19,166 nucleotides of DNA from Hermodarchaeum sp048939595. GTDB taxonomy: Archaea > Asgardarchaeota > Hermodarchaeia > Hermodarchaeales > Hermodarchaeaceae. Shown piece after piece: positions 8,207 to 14,990 of the stretch; the first letter of the stretch is position 1, and the number at the start of each line of letters is the position of its first letter. The translations under genes were made by a program, and so were the position numbers. The notes beneath the pieces were generated by a model. That model had not been told where the DNA came from. It saw only the letters and a list, made by a program, of their open reading frames with translations, and made no database searches. The stretch covers positions 1-19,166 of the forward strand of contig JBHLPI010000032.1 in assembly GCA_048939595.1 (NCBI GenBank). Direction: 5' to 3'.

Positions 8207-9003
8207 TCAGGTGTACCCCCAACATTATCATGAATTTGTTCCTGTGATAATTTTGATAATCGGCCATTTATCTGATGAATCGCTTCCGCGAGGTTTTGTT
8301 GGTTATTAAAATCCCTGAGAATCTTCTGAAGGTGTTCTTCGGGTTCTTTCCGAAGTTTTCTCACAGATTTAATTAGTAAGGGCAAAGCTCGAACAATGTT
8401 ATCGACTATCGTAATGTTTGCCATCTGCGCTGTCCGTGAAAGTGGGTTCAAATCCACTGTAATAACCTGTTTTCCTAATCGGACCAGTCCCTCCGTTCGA
8501 TCACCATCCTCGAGAGGAACAAAAGCCACATCTGAAATGAACAGGCCTCGATGGTCAACGACGCGTCTTTCACTATGTATTTCGGGAATGGTTTCATGAA
8601 AGGAAGAATCAATACCATAGATTTCCTTTGCACCCGCATTCTTGAGGACCTTTGCTATTGCTGTTTCTCGCTCCTTCGATCGATGATACAAATTAATCTC
8701 TAATTTTGCGCCTGAAACCTTTGCTAGTTTCACTAACTCAATGGGAACTAGAGCAGCAACATTGCCATTTACTGATAACACCGAGTTTTGCCCCAGCAAG
8801 AGTCTTGCTGCCGCAGCATTAATGGCATGTTTTGCATTCTCTGTGGTAACTTCTCCAACCAGATAGTCGAAGGCTTCCCCTCTCCCATGGGCAAAGAGGC
8901 CAAAAGCTGATGTTACTCCAATTTCAAAACCATGGACAAGTTTTGCCCGAATCCGCAGGGAGGTAGCTCTTGGATGTCGGGGGGAGACTTCATTTTCATG
9001 CAT
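8203..9003 (-). CDS. 4-phosphopantoate--beta-alanine ligase (phosphopantothenate synthetase)
   Basis: Archaea-specific enzyme (EC 6.3.2.36) that condenses 4-phosphopantoate with beta-alanine using ATP, giving 4'-phosphopantothenate. With pantoate kinase it replaces bacterial PanC and PanK. The 266 residues match the family in length. Recognisable stretches are PRATSLRIRAKLVHGFE (8-24), GLFAHGRGEAFDYLVGE (35-51), GNVAALVPIELVKLA, the basic EINLYHRSKERE, and the Asn/Asp-rich active-site stretches HETIPEIHSERRVVDHRG and DLNPLSRTAQMANITIVDNI. The start codon overlaps the end of the pantoate kinase gene by eight bases and the stop overlaps panE by four, which places it firmly in the operon. No separate beta-alanine-forming gene (PanD or aspartate/glutamate decarboxylase) is in the window. 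Confidence 0.94.
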   Translation of the reverse strand: MHENEVSPRHPRATSLRIRAKLVHGFEIGVTSAFGLFAHGRGEAFDYLVGEVTTENAKHAINAAAARLLLGQNSVLSVNGNVAALVPIELVKLAKVSGAKLEINLYHRSKERETAIAKVLKNAGAKEIYGIDSSFHETIPEIHSERRVVDHRGLFISDVAFVPLEDGDRTEGLVRLGKQVITVDLNPLSRTAQMANITIVDNIVRALPLLIKSVRKLRKEPEEHLQKILRDFNNQQNLAEAIHQINGRLSKLSQEQIHDNVGGTPE

Positions 9004-9913
9004 CTATTACTCTCGCTCCTTCACAATCAATTTCCATAACCATGATCTGATTTTCCGAGATCTTGTGGTGTTCAAATATCCTCGTTAAGTCCTGTATTTG
9101 ATCAGGACCGACGATTGAGAAGACATTTTCACCGAATATAGCAGAACTGCATACAATGCCGTCGTCATCTGCTTCCTGAAGTACCGCATTAACGCGTTTC
9201 GTGATTATACCAATGTGTTCTGCAAAATTACGGGAATACTCCAGAAAATTCGATACTGTGGGATTGGCTCGGAGAGCATCAGTGAGTATGCCTCCACGTT
9301 CATTGATGAGCCTGCGCGAATTCGGGTTATTGAGGTGCAAGGGAGTGGGTATAGGTCCAAAGGGTAAGCATACGACTTTATACTCGTTACTATTCGGTAA
9401 GGTCTCCACCTGGCCTACTCCAGGTCCCCCCGCTATACTCCGGATTTCAATTCCTCCCACGAGTTCTGCTATCACTGAACCTAATCCCGTACGGTGCTGG
9501 ACTTCTGCAATGTGAGCGATTTGGGCTGCTTCAAGCGTTGATAAATCAAGCTCCATTACTTCTTTCATTGCTAAAGCTAGACTGAGCGCGCCAGCCCCGC
9601 TAGTACCAAACCCCGAACCTATGGGTAATTCAACTTGATGGTTAATTTGAACTTCATATGGTTTTGAAGGACCAAGCTCAAGAAAACGAGTGGCAATGGT
9701 ACGTGATACGGGTGCAGGGGAAGAGATGTCACCATTAATCGCTATCTTAATTTTTACAGCATTTGCTGGCTTGGCTTCGATGGTAGTAGTAACTCCTCGG
9801 CTCACAGATACACCGGCCCCCCTTGATCCTTTTTCTAGCAAGTTCTCCGAGTCGTCACAAATTTGGAAGAAGCCGGTGATATGTCCAGGGGAGAAGGCTC
9901 GTGTCTTTTTCAT
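8996..9913 (-). CDS. Pantoate kinase (GHMP kinase family)
   Basis: Phosphorylates pantoate to 4-phosphopantoate with ATP (EC 2.7.1.169), the archaeal replacement for making pantothenate first. The 305-residue GHMP-fold protein has the N-terminal SPGHITGFFQI (8-18) with the His typical of pantoate kinases, GSRGAGVSVSRGV (29-41), the ATP-binding loop PIGSGFGTSGAGA (97-109), then TGLGSV and AGGPGVG. It is the promoter-proximal gene of the five-gene coenzyme A operon, overlapping the next gene by eight bases. No clear Shine-Dalgarno precedes the ATG. The upstream spacer is AT-rich and shared with a divergent paralog that lacks the His at the equivalent N-terminal position. The operon context and the retained His make this the genuine pantoate kinase of the pair. 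Confidence 0.93.
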   Translation of the reverse strand: MKKTRAFSPGHITGFFQICDDSENLLEKGSRGAGVSVSRGVTTTIEAKPANAVKIKIAINGDISSPAPVSRTIATRFLELGPSKPYEVQINHQVELPIGSGFGTSGAGALSLALAMKEVMELDLSTLEAAQIAHIAEVQHRTGLGSVIAELVGGIEIRSIAGGPGVGQVETLPNSNEYKVVCLPFGPIPTPLHLNNPNSRRLINERGGILTDALRANPTVSNFLEYSRNFAEHIGIITKRVNAVLQEADDDGIVCSSAIFGENVFSIVGPDQIQDLTRIFEHHKISENQIMVMEIDCEGARVIDA

Positions 9914-10093
9914 TGTGGATTTTACTCTTGTTGATTGTTCAGTTATTTTGTAATTCGCGTGGTGTTATTTGAGAAAATAAATATTCTGCAACTTGAATTT
10001 AAATAATTTAAATTCTATACTCAATTTTACACGAAATGAAAATTAAAAACGCCATTAGCTTAAAGAAGCATTTACACTGAATGCTTACACTGT
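9914..10093. promoter_or_regulatory. Divergent AT-rich promoter region between the two pantoate-kinase-like genes
   Basis: This 180-base spacer drives the coenzyme A operon leftward and the kinase paralog plus ECF gene rightward. On the minus strand an AT-rich run around 9974-9986 is a possible TATA box for the operon. A perfect palindrome occupies 9995-10015, and TTACACTG repeats lie at 10072-10079 and 10085-10092 close to the rightward start. The TATA calls are by eye. Confidence 0.5.
9995..10015. repeat. Perfect 21-nt palindrome, candidate operator
   Basis: Arms GAATTTAAAT (9995-10004) and ATTTAAATTC (10006-10015) are exact reverse complements around a single central base. It lies about 80 bases from each divergent start codon. 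The symmetry suits a dimeric regulator, but the sequence is A/T-rich and could equally be two opposed TATA boxes. Confidence 0.5.
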
Positions 10094-11020
10094 ATGTTAC
10101 ATGTATCCGCCTTCTGCCCTGCAGGAATCTCCAGTTTCTTTCAAGCTGTAACTACCAAGTCAGCTCCAGCTACAATGGATGAAGCTTGTAGAATAGGGGC
10201 TCGGGGTGGTGGGTTCATTTTAGAGAAGGGCGTTCACACTCAGATCACCATCGAGCCTGCAAAGACAAATCAGATAGAGGTTATCATTAATGGGCGAAAA
10301 GCTCCGGAGGCCAAGGTCACCCAAGAAGTGTGCCAGTTACTTCTTCAGACCATTGAGGCGCAGTATAGACTTCATGTTGATCATAAGGTAGAAATTCCAA
10401 TTGGTGCTGGTTATGGTGCGAGTGCGGCGGGTGCAGTCAGTACAGCTATGGCCCTTAACCGGGCATTAGAACTGAATCTAACCTTAAATAGAATCGGTCA
10501 GTTCGCGCATTTTGCGGAAATTCGATGTGCAACTGGGCTTGGAAGTGTAAGTGGAGTCATTCGTGGAGGGTTGATACTAATCCTTGAACCTGGCGCACCA
10601 GGTTATGATCGAGTTGACTGGATTCCGCTCGATCCTGCATATCGGATTGTAACTGGCAGTTTTGCTCCAATATCAAAAGCGGATATCCTCTTCTCTGAGA
10701 AAGCGTTATGGAGCGTTAATCGTGAAGGCCAAAGGGTGTTAGAACAAGTTCAACAGAAGCCGACCCCCGCTCATTTCATGCACCTTTGTCTTGGGTTCGC
10801 AAAGAAAGTGGGCTTCCTCACTCCTCGGGTAGCTAACGTGTTAGAAAGAGTTCAGGACGCAGGTGCAATTGGAGCTACACAGAATATGATTGGTGAAGCT
10901 TTTCACGCATTAGTGCACGCAGATTCAGTCGATTCAGTGGTAAAGTCGGTGGAACATCTATTTCCCCCAAATTCCATTCTCGTTTCAGAAGTATCTTCGG
11001 TTGAACCAAGATATACATAA
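10094..11020 (+). CDS. Pantoate kinase-like GHMP kinase paralog
   Basis: A 308-residue GHMP kinase clearly related to the pantoate kinase encoded divergently. Shared landmarks are an N-terminal CPAGISSFFQ (8-17), GARGGGFILEKGV (35-47), the ATP loop PIGAGYGASAAGA (102-114), an AEIRCATGLGSV stretch and a downstream GAPGYDRV. It differs where pantoate kinases carry a histidine: the operon enzyme has PGHITGFF, this one PAGISSFF. The substrate may therefore differ. It is followed 36 bases later by an ECF transporter S component on the same strand, so a transport-plus-phosphorylation unit for a vitamin or precursor is a reasonable inference. Pantothenate, pantoate or an unrelated alcohol are all possible. 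The ATG at 10094 gives a family-like N-terminus directly. TTACACTG repeats sit immediately upstream. Confidence 0.85.
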   Translation: MLHVSAFCPAGISSFFQAVTTKSAPATMDEACRIGARGGGFILEKGVHTQITIEPAKTNQIEVIINGRKAPEAKVTQEVCQLLLQTIEAQYRLHVDHKVEIPIGAGYGASAAGAVSTAMALNRALELNLTLNRIGQFAHFAEIRCATGLGSVSGVIRGGLILILEPGAPGYDRVDWIPLDPAYRIVTGSFAPISKADILFSEKALWSVNREGQRVLEQVQQKPTPAHFMHLCLGFAKKVGFLTPRVANVLERVQDAGAIGATQNMIGEAFHALVHADSVDSVVKSVEHLFPPNSILVSEVSSVEPRYT

Positions 11021-11056
11021 ATGAGGAGTGTCTTGTAGCAAATAGAAGTGAGAGTG

Positions 11057-11812
11057 ATGAAACAGGTTTCATCTTTTTTTCCTCAAATGCCTAAAACTCT
11101 TCTCCTTTCTATAACGGCGTTGATGACAGCTCTCATAGCTGTGCTAACAGTTTCTTTTCAAATCGCAATCCCTGCCACCCAGGGGTACTTCAATTTGGGC
11201 GAAGTTGGCGTCTATATTACGGCAATTCTCTTTGGTCCCATTATCGGAAGCTTCGCAGGAGGCGTTGGATCGATGATCGCAGATCTAGCCACTGGATATG
11301 CCCACTATGCTCCCGGAACCTTACTTATCAAAGGTCTTGAAGGCTTTATTGTCGGTTACTTGAGTTGGGCCTTTAGAGACCGCTTTGAACCTAAGCAGTT
11401 ACGCTACCTTGGAGTTAGCCTAGGTCTTGGATTAGCCCTTTGTATGGTACTCATTGGAGTTCTTCGCTTTAGCGGTGAGCTTGCCCGTTTGGAGAGTCCT
11501 TGGTGGGAAATTCCCTTTTTCCTACCTTCTTGGGTGTGGTTTATTCTCGCTATTTTTCTTGGATCAATGACTATTTTTCTAACACTTAGATACGATGCTA
11601 AAGTTGCTTGGAATGTTACTGCCATGCTCTTTGGTGGTTTTGTTATGATGACCGGTTACTTCCTCTATCAATTCTTCATCTTCCAATATGCAGCCATCGC
11701 GGAGTTACCTTTCAATTTCATGCAAGTCATGGTAGGTATTCTTGTGGCACTCCCAATTACACAGCGATTATTACTCACTGTGAAGAATTTAGGGTGGATA
11801 CACCAATCATAA
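11057..11812 (+). CDS. ECF transporter S component (vitamin-type substrate-binding membrane subunit)
   Basis: A 251-residue membrane protein with about six helices. The pattern ATQGYFNLGEVGVYITAILFGPIIG, followed by FAGGVGSMIADLATGYAHYAPGTLLIKGLEGFIVGYLSW, is the classic S-component signature of energy-coupling factor importers. These subunits bind a vitamin or cofactor precursor and use a shared EcfA/EcfT module, not encoded here. The family does not reveal the ligand. The extra C-terminal half (GLALCMVLIGVLRFSGEL onward) makes it longer than minimal S components, with two further hydrophobic hairpins. In-frame GTG codons at 11048 and 11054 precede the preferred ATG at 11057. It lies 36 bases after the GHMP kinase paralog, most likely in one operon, so the ligand may be the kinase substrate. 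Confidence 0.88.
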   Translation: MKQVSSFFPQMPKTLLLSITALMTALIAVLTVSFQIAIPATQGYFNLGEVGVYITAILFGPIIGSFAGGVGSMIADLATGYAHYAPGTLLIKGLEGFIVGYLSWAFRDRFEPKQLRYLGVSLGLGLALCMVLIGVLRFSGELARLESPWWEIPFFLPSWVWFILAIFLGSMTIFLTLRYDAKVAWNVTAMLFGGFVMMTGYFLYQFFIFQYAAIAELPFNFMQVMVGILVALPITQRLLLTVKNLGWIHQS

Positions 11813-11835
11813 TGGTGAGCGCAGGTTTTTAGGGA

Positions 11836-11866
11836 GTCGAATCAAGTGTTATTGCCAATATTCGAC
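11836..11866 (+). terminator. Inverted repeat followed by T-rich tract
   Basis: GTCGAAT (11836-11842) pairs with ATTCGAC (11860-11866) across a 17-nt loop, followed by CTTTTCTG. It lies 24 bases after the ECF gene and 16 before the Roadblock start, so it could end the kinase-ECF transcript or act as an operator for the next gene. The long loop weakens the terminator reading. Confidence 0.3.
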
Positions 11867-11882
11867 CTTTTCTGTGTTGTCT

Positions 11883-12278
11883 ATGACTGAGCCACCCGAT
11901 ATCGAGGATCCAATGGAAGCGATTATGCAGATACTCCGGGAGGCGGAGCAAAGCGTCGATGGCATCCAAGGTGTGGCTGTCGTCTCAACTGATGGTCTCC
12001 CGATGGCGAGTGCCGTTGATGCAAAAATTGAGGAGGCCGAACTAGCTGCTTTGGCTTCATCAATGCTCTCTATTGGATCTACAACAATGGATAATCTCAA
12101 AAAAGGCGAATTGGACAATATCTATGTAAAATGTGACCGGGGTTACATTCTTCTCCGATATAGTGGACCGTTAGCCGTGGTTCTGTTCATTACAGAAAAA
12201 GATGCGCGTTTAGGACCGTTAATGCTTGAGCTGAAACGAACTGCTGCAAGGCTTGAAAAAATGCTTGGATTTGGCTAG
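11883..12278 (+). CDS. Roadblock/LC7 domain protein
   Basis: A 131-residue single-domain Roadblock/LC7 (longin-like) protein. The sequence follows the family: amphipathic helix DPMEAIMQILREAEQSV, strand GIQGVAVVSTDGLPMASAV, the long helix EEAELAALASSMLSIGSTTMDNL, paired strands IYVKCDRGYILLRYSGPLAVVLFI, and a C-terminal helix. These domains dimerise and partner with small GTPases, as in MglA/MglB and the eukaryotic Ragulator and dynein light chains. They are abundant in Asgard and some other archaea. No GTPase of that class is next to it; the neighbouring HypB is a SIMIBI GTPase of unrelated function. The ATG at 11883 is chosen over the upstream GTG (11874), which adds only three residues. 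The gene converges on hypB with a 13-base gap. Confidence 0.9.
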   Translation: MTEPPDIEDPMEAIMQILREAEQSVDGIQGVAVVSTDGLPMASAVDAKIEEAELAALASSMLSIGSTTMDNLKKGELDNIYVKCDRGYILLRYSGPLAVVLFITEKDARLGPLMLELKRTAARLEKMLGFG

Positions 12279-12291
12279 ACCCGTGACAGGT

Positions 12292-13050
12292 TTAGAAGCC
12301 CAAGCTTTTGATTACCTCATCAACTCCAATGTCTTTGCGAACACTTGTTCGGAAGACCTTTAGGTTCGGATTAATTTGCTTGGCATCGCGTTCTAGTTGG
12401 TCAACATCGACTTCCATCACATCGGCTAAATCGATTTTATTAATAACAAGGATGTTGGCTTCATGAAACATAACAGGGTGTTTTTGAATCATCCAAGGGC
12501 CTTCCGTTACACTGACGACTACAAGTCGTAGGTGGCTTCCTAAGGGAAAATCAGCTGGGCAGATGAGATTTCCAACATTTTCAATTATGATGATCTTAGT
12601 TTTGTCTACATTCGCTGAATCAAGGGCCTTTTTAATCAACTTCGCATCGAGATGGCATTCAACACCGGTATTGACCTGTATTGTCTTTACTCCATGCTTA
12701 GCGATCCGATCTGCATCAATAGTAGTCGTAACGTCACCTGCGATAACTAGAATTTCCTCTCGACGATGAGCTAACTTCTGTGAAATTGTTTCAATCAACG
12801 AGGTTTTTCCTGACCCCACACTTCCCAGAATGTTAATAGTACGAATGCCCAGCTTGTTAAAGTAATCAAGATTCTCCTGCGCAAGAGATTTATTTCGATC
12901 CATAAAATTTTCTTCTACCGAGATGTCAATTGTTTCTGAATTAGACGGGTGGGAGTGCCCATGACTATGACCATTGGGATGTGAATGATGGCGCTCGCCT
13001 TCATCCGGAGTAATAATCGATCGTTTCCGCTCTTCATCTTTTGGTGCCAT
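12292..13050 (-). CDS. hypB: Hydrogenase nickel incorporation GTPase HypB
   Basis: SIMIBI-class GTPase that delivers nickel, with HypA, to the large subunit of [NiFe] hydrogenase. The 252 residues begin with a histidine-rich nickel-storage stretch (about 20-34, HHSHPNGHSHGHSH), which many HypB proteins lack. The GTPase core shows Walker A GSVGSGKTS (76-84), GDVTTT (105-110), the metal-site pair Cys132-His133 in NTGVECHLDAKLI, Cys164 in NVGNLICPADF and the guanine-specificity motif NKID (204-207). A strong Shine-Dalgarno (GGAGGT on the minus strand, 13057-13062) is spaced six bases from the ATG. No other hyp gene or hydrogenase subunit is in the window, so its client enzyme must be encoded elsewhere; the HypE-like gene about 7 kb away is not an obvious partner. 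Confidence 0.95.
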   Translation of the reverse strand: MAPKDEERKRSIITPDEGERHHSHPNGHSHGHSHPSNSETIDISVEENFMDRNKSLAQENLDYFNKLGIRTINILGSVGSGKTSLIETISQKLAHRREEILVIAGDVTTTIDADRIAKHGVKTIQVNTGVECHLDAKLIKKALDSANVDKTKIIIIENVGNLICPADFPLGSHLRLVVVSVTEGPWMIQKHPVMFHEANILVINKIDLADVMEVDVDQLERDAKQINPNLKVFRTSVRKDIGVDEVIKSLGF

Positions 13051-13067
13051 TTGTAGACCTCCGAAAC

Positions 13068-13084
13068 TGTGGGTTTATCCCACA
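13068..13084 (-). promoter_or_regulatory. Hairpin in the hypB leader just upstream of the ribosome binding site
   Basis: TGTGGG (13068-13073) and CCCACA (13079-13084) form a perfect 6-bp stem with a 5-nt loop, five bases upstream of the hypB Shine-Dalgarno. Part of a larger imperfect dyad (ACTG to CAGT, 13066-13089). A TATA-like TTTTATTTATTG on the minus strand near 13118-13129 lies about 40 bases further upstream. It could be a DNA operator or an RNA element affecting translation. Confidence 0.35.
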
Positions 13085-13189
13085 CCAGTACTTTTTGAAT
13101 CATTCCTTCCTTCTAATCAATAAATAAAAGGCGACTAAAATCTCAACTTTTTTACATAAATAGAAGTTGCTTTCATTATTCATTTGGTT

Positions 13190-13195
13190 GGAGGT
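13190..13195 (+). promoter_or_regulatory. Strong Shine-Dalgarno deciding a GTG start
   Basis: GGAGGT at 13190-13195 is followed after six bases by GTG at 13202. The longer frame would use TTG 13184, which lies upstream of this site. A TATA-like TACATAAATA is at 13153-13162. Confidence 0.75.
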
Positions 13196-13201
13196 ATTTT
13201 G

Positions 13202-13996
13202 GTGCAGGCTATCCATATTACAGAAACTCGAGCTATTGTCCCCGTTACTCGAAAATTAACTCAAATGCGATTTAGTTTAGAAGATCTTGTTGGTTCTGCG
13301 GCACCAAGTGACGAAGCTGGCTCTTCAGGAACCAAACGAGGTCGAATGAGTACTCGTCGTATTGGACAACTACTTCCCAATGCCGTCTTGCAATGTCAAA
13401 GAGCGTCATCATCCTTTATCGAACTAACTCTCACCTACGATCGGATGATTAAAATCCCTGAACTTGGGGGACGCGAAAGGCGTTATCGCATCATTCCCTA
13501 TACAGTGTCATCACCAATTCTCTGGCGCCCTGAAACAGGATTTTGTTTCATAATGGATATCCCAAGTCGTGCCATTGATGCCGCTACCTGGATTCTATCC
13601 TCTGCAGTCCTTGGGTATCCAGGTCGGTTATCCACTTTTGATATCGATACAAGGAAAATGAGCAACATAATAAGGTCTTTAACGAGTTCTTCAAATGGAG
13701 GTCCTGGTGAACTAGTCCGTGCAGTATTTCGAGACATTGAAATCAATGGAAATGAGCTAGACGAAGTCAACATTCGTGCCCGGGATTTGAACAAAATAGG
13801 CCTTTACAAGGATATCCAGAAGACCGCAGCTTCATTGCACGCTATTAGTTTCATAACACCTCTTATCGACCAAATCGGGCGTCCACTTTCCTGTCGCATC
13901 GATCAGGCTGGAAGCATACTAGTTTATTCACAACGGCTCTCTAACAAGGCACTCCGTGCTCTTGTTCTCTGGTTTGAGAGCTTGCTTGCGAAGTAA
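13202..13996 (+). CDS. Hypothetical soluble protein, function unknown
   Basis: A 264-residue protein that I cannot assign. It begins MQAIHITETRAIVPVTRK and has no membrane segment, no clear nucleotide-binding loop and only three cysteines. A flexible insert rich in Ser, Gly and basic residues lies around residues 35-55 (APSDEAGSSGTKRGRMSTRR). After it come beta-rich segments (FIELTLTYDRMIKIPELG, RYRIIPYTVSSPILWRP, GFCFIMDIPSR) and alternating helices. The C-terminus is helical (NKALRALVLWFESLL). The regular strand-helix alternation suggests a globular two-domain protein. Translation from GTG 13202 is supported by an optimally placed GGAGGT. The gene is divergent from hypB and precedes the PRPP synthetase by about 90 bases, too far to claim co-transcription. 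The good ribosome binding site and coding bias argue that it is expressed. Confidence 0.75.
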   Translation: MQAIHITETRAIVPVTRKLTQMRFSLEDLVGSAAPSDEAGSSGTKRGRMSTRRIGQLLPNAVLQCQRASSSFIELTLTYDRMIKIPELGGRERRYRIIPYTVSSPILWRPETGFCFIMDIPSRAIDAATWILSSAVLGYPGRLSTFDIDTRKMSNIIRSLTSSSNGGPGELVRAVFRDIEINGNELDEVNIRARDLNKIGLYKDIQKTAASLHAISFITPLIDQIGRPLSCRIDQAGSILVYSQRLSNKALRALVLWFESLLAK

Positions 13997-14087
13997 TCTA
14001 TAGGCAATCCGCATGCTAACTAGTTTCCACTAAGCTTATGTGCAGTTAGTCGAACTTAAGAAGCATCTTCACGTGAGGATATCATCC

Positions 14088-14978
14088 ATGGTCTTAATAA
14101 CAAGCGGGAGCCCCTCAAAATTCTTGGCTTGGAATGTTGCCCAAGCGCTCAAAGCGAAGTACCTGAATACTGAGGTAAAGCATTTTCCTGATGGTGAAAC
14201 CTACGTAAGGTTTCTCGGTGAAGTCGCAAAAGAGGAAATCATTGTGGTCCAATCCCTTGCCATAAAGCCAAACGACCATCTCATTGAACTTTTTCTTATG
14301 CTTGACGCCCTCAAAGACCTAAAGGCAAAACGGGTCATTACCGTTCTACCTTACTTTGCTTATGCCAGACAAGATGAACGATTTAAGCCAGGGGAAGCAA
14401 TCAGTCTGAAAACTATCAGCCGGCTTGTTGAAGCTGCAGGGTCTGATTATATTTTCACAATCGATTCGCATCGTCATCGAGTTGTTGATCAAGACGATCT
14501 TACAACTGTTCCTTTACATGATTTAACAGCAATGGCTGAGCTTGCTCATTACATGAATAAGAAACACACTCTCAAGAATCCCGCCGTCATTGGACCTGAT
14601 GCCGAAGCAGGTGCTTGGGCGAAAACGGCAGCTGATGCATTATCTGTAGATTATGATGCCCTTGAAAAGGAACGCCATGATGCAGAAACCGTTGAAATCA
14701 AACCCCGAAGATTAGATCTCAAGGGGAGAGATGTGTTAGTCGTAGACGATATTATTAGTACAGGAAACACTATCATCAAAGCAATCGGTGTTCTGAAGGA
14801 TAATGGTGCAAATAACATCTACGTTGCATGTACGCATCCTCTTCTTGTCCTCAATGCACTTGTCCGAATCTATGAAGCTGGTGCCTTAGACGTTGTTGGT
14901 ACTGATACTGTCCCCTCAGCCATTAGTCACGTATCGGTTGCTCCAGTAATTGCCAACGCAATAAAGAATCTAAAATAG
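14088..14978 (+). CDS. prs: Ribose-phosphate pyrophosphokinase (PRPP synthetase)
   Basis: Makes 5-phosphoribosyl 1-pyrophosphate from ribose 5-phosphate and ATP, for nucleotide, histidine and tryptophan synthesis and, in archaea, other ribosyl pathways. With the ATG at 14088 the protein has 296 residues, the short archaeal type. Motifs are FPDGETYVRF (33-42), the ATP-loop PYFAYARQDERFKPGE (88-103), TIDSH (124-128), the flexible catalytic loop LEKERHDAE (192-200) with Lys194 and Arg196, and the PRPP-binding VLVVDDIISTGNT (216-228). A GTG at 14040 would add 16 residues with no family counterpart, whereas GTGAGG near 14073-14078 is a fair Shine-Dalgarno for 14088. A small CPxC protein follows after 12 bases and is probably co-transcribed. 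Confidence 0.95.
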   Translation: MVLITSGSPSKFLAWNVAQALKAKYLNTEVKHFPDGETYVRFLGEVAKEEIIVVQSLAIKPNDHLIELFLMLDALKDLKAKRVITVLPYFAYARQDERFKPGEAISLKTISRLVEAAGSDYIFTIDSHRHRVVDQDDLTTVPLHDLTAMAELAHYMNKKHTLKNPAVIGPDAEAGAWAKTAADALSVDYDALEKERHDAETVEIKPRRLDLKGRDVLVVDDIISTGNTIIKAIGVLKDNGANNIYVACTHPLLVLNALVRIYEAGALDVVGTDTVPSAISHVSVAPVIANAIKNLK

Positions 14979-14990
14979 CCGGTGAATTCC

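Noticed and set aside
9201..9953. Two open frames antisense to pantoate kinase
   Set aside because: Shadows of a gene with all GHMP motifs; no independent start signal or recognisable protein.
14038..14087. Upstream starts for prs (ATG 14038, GTG 14040)
   Set aside because: ATG 14038 is out of frame and stops after three codons; GTG 14040 adds 16 residues absent from the family, while 14088 has a Shine-Dalgarno.
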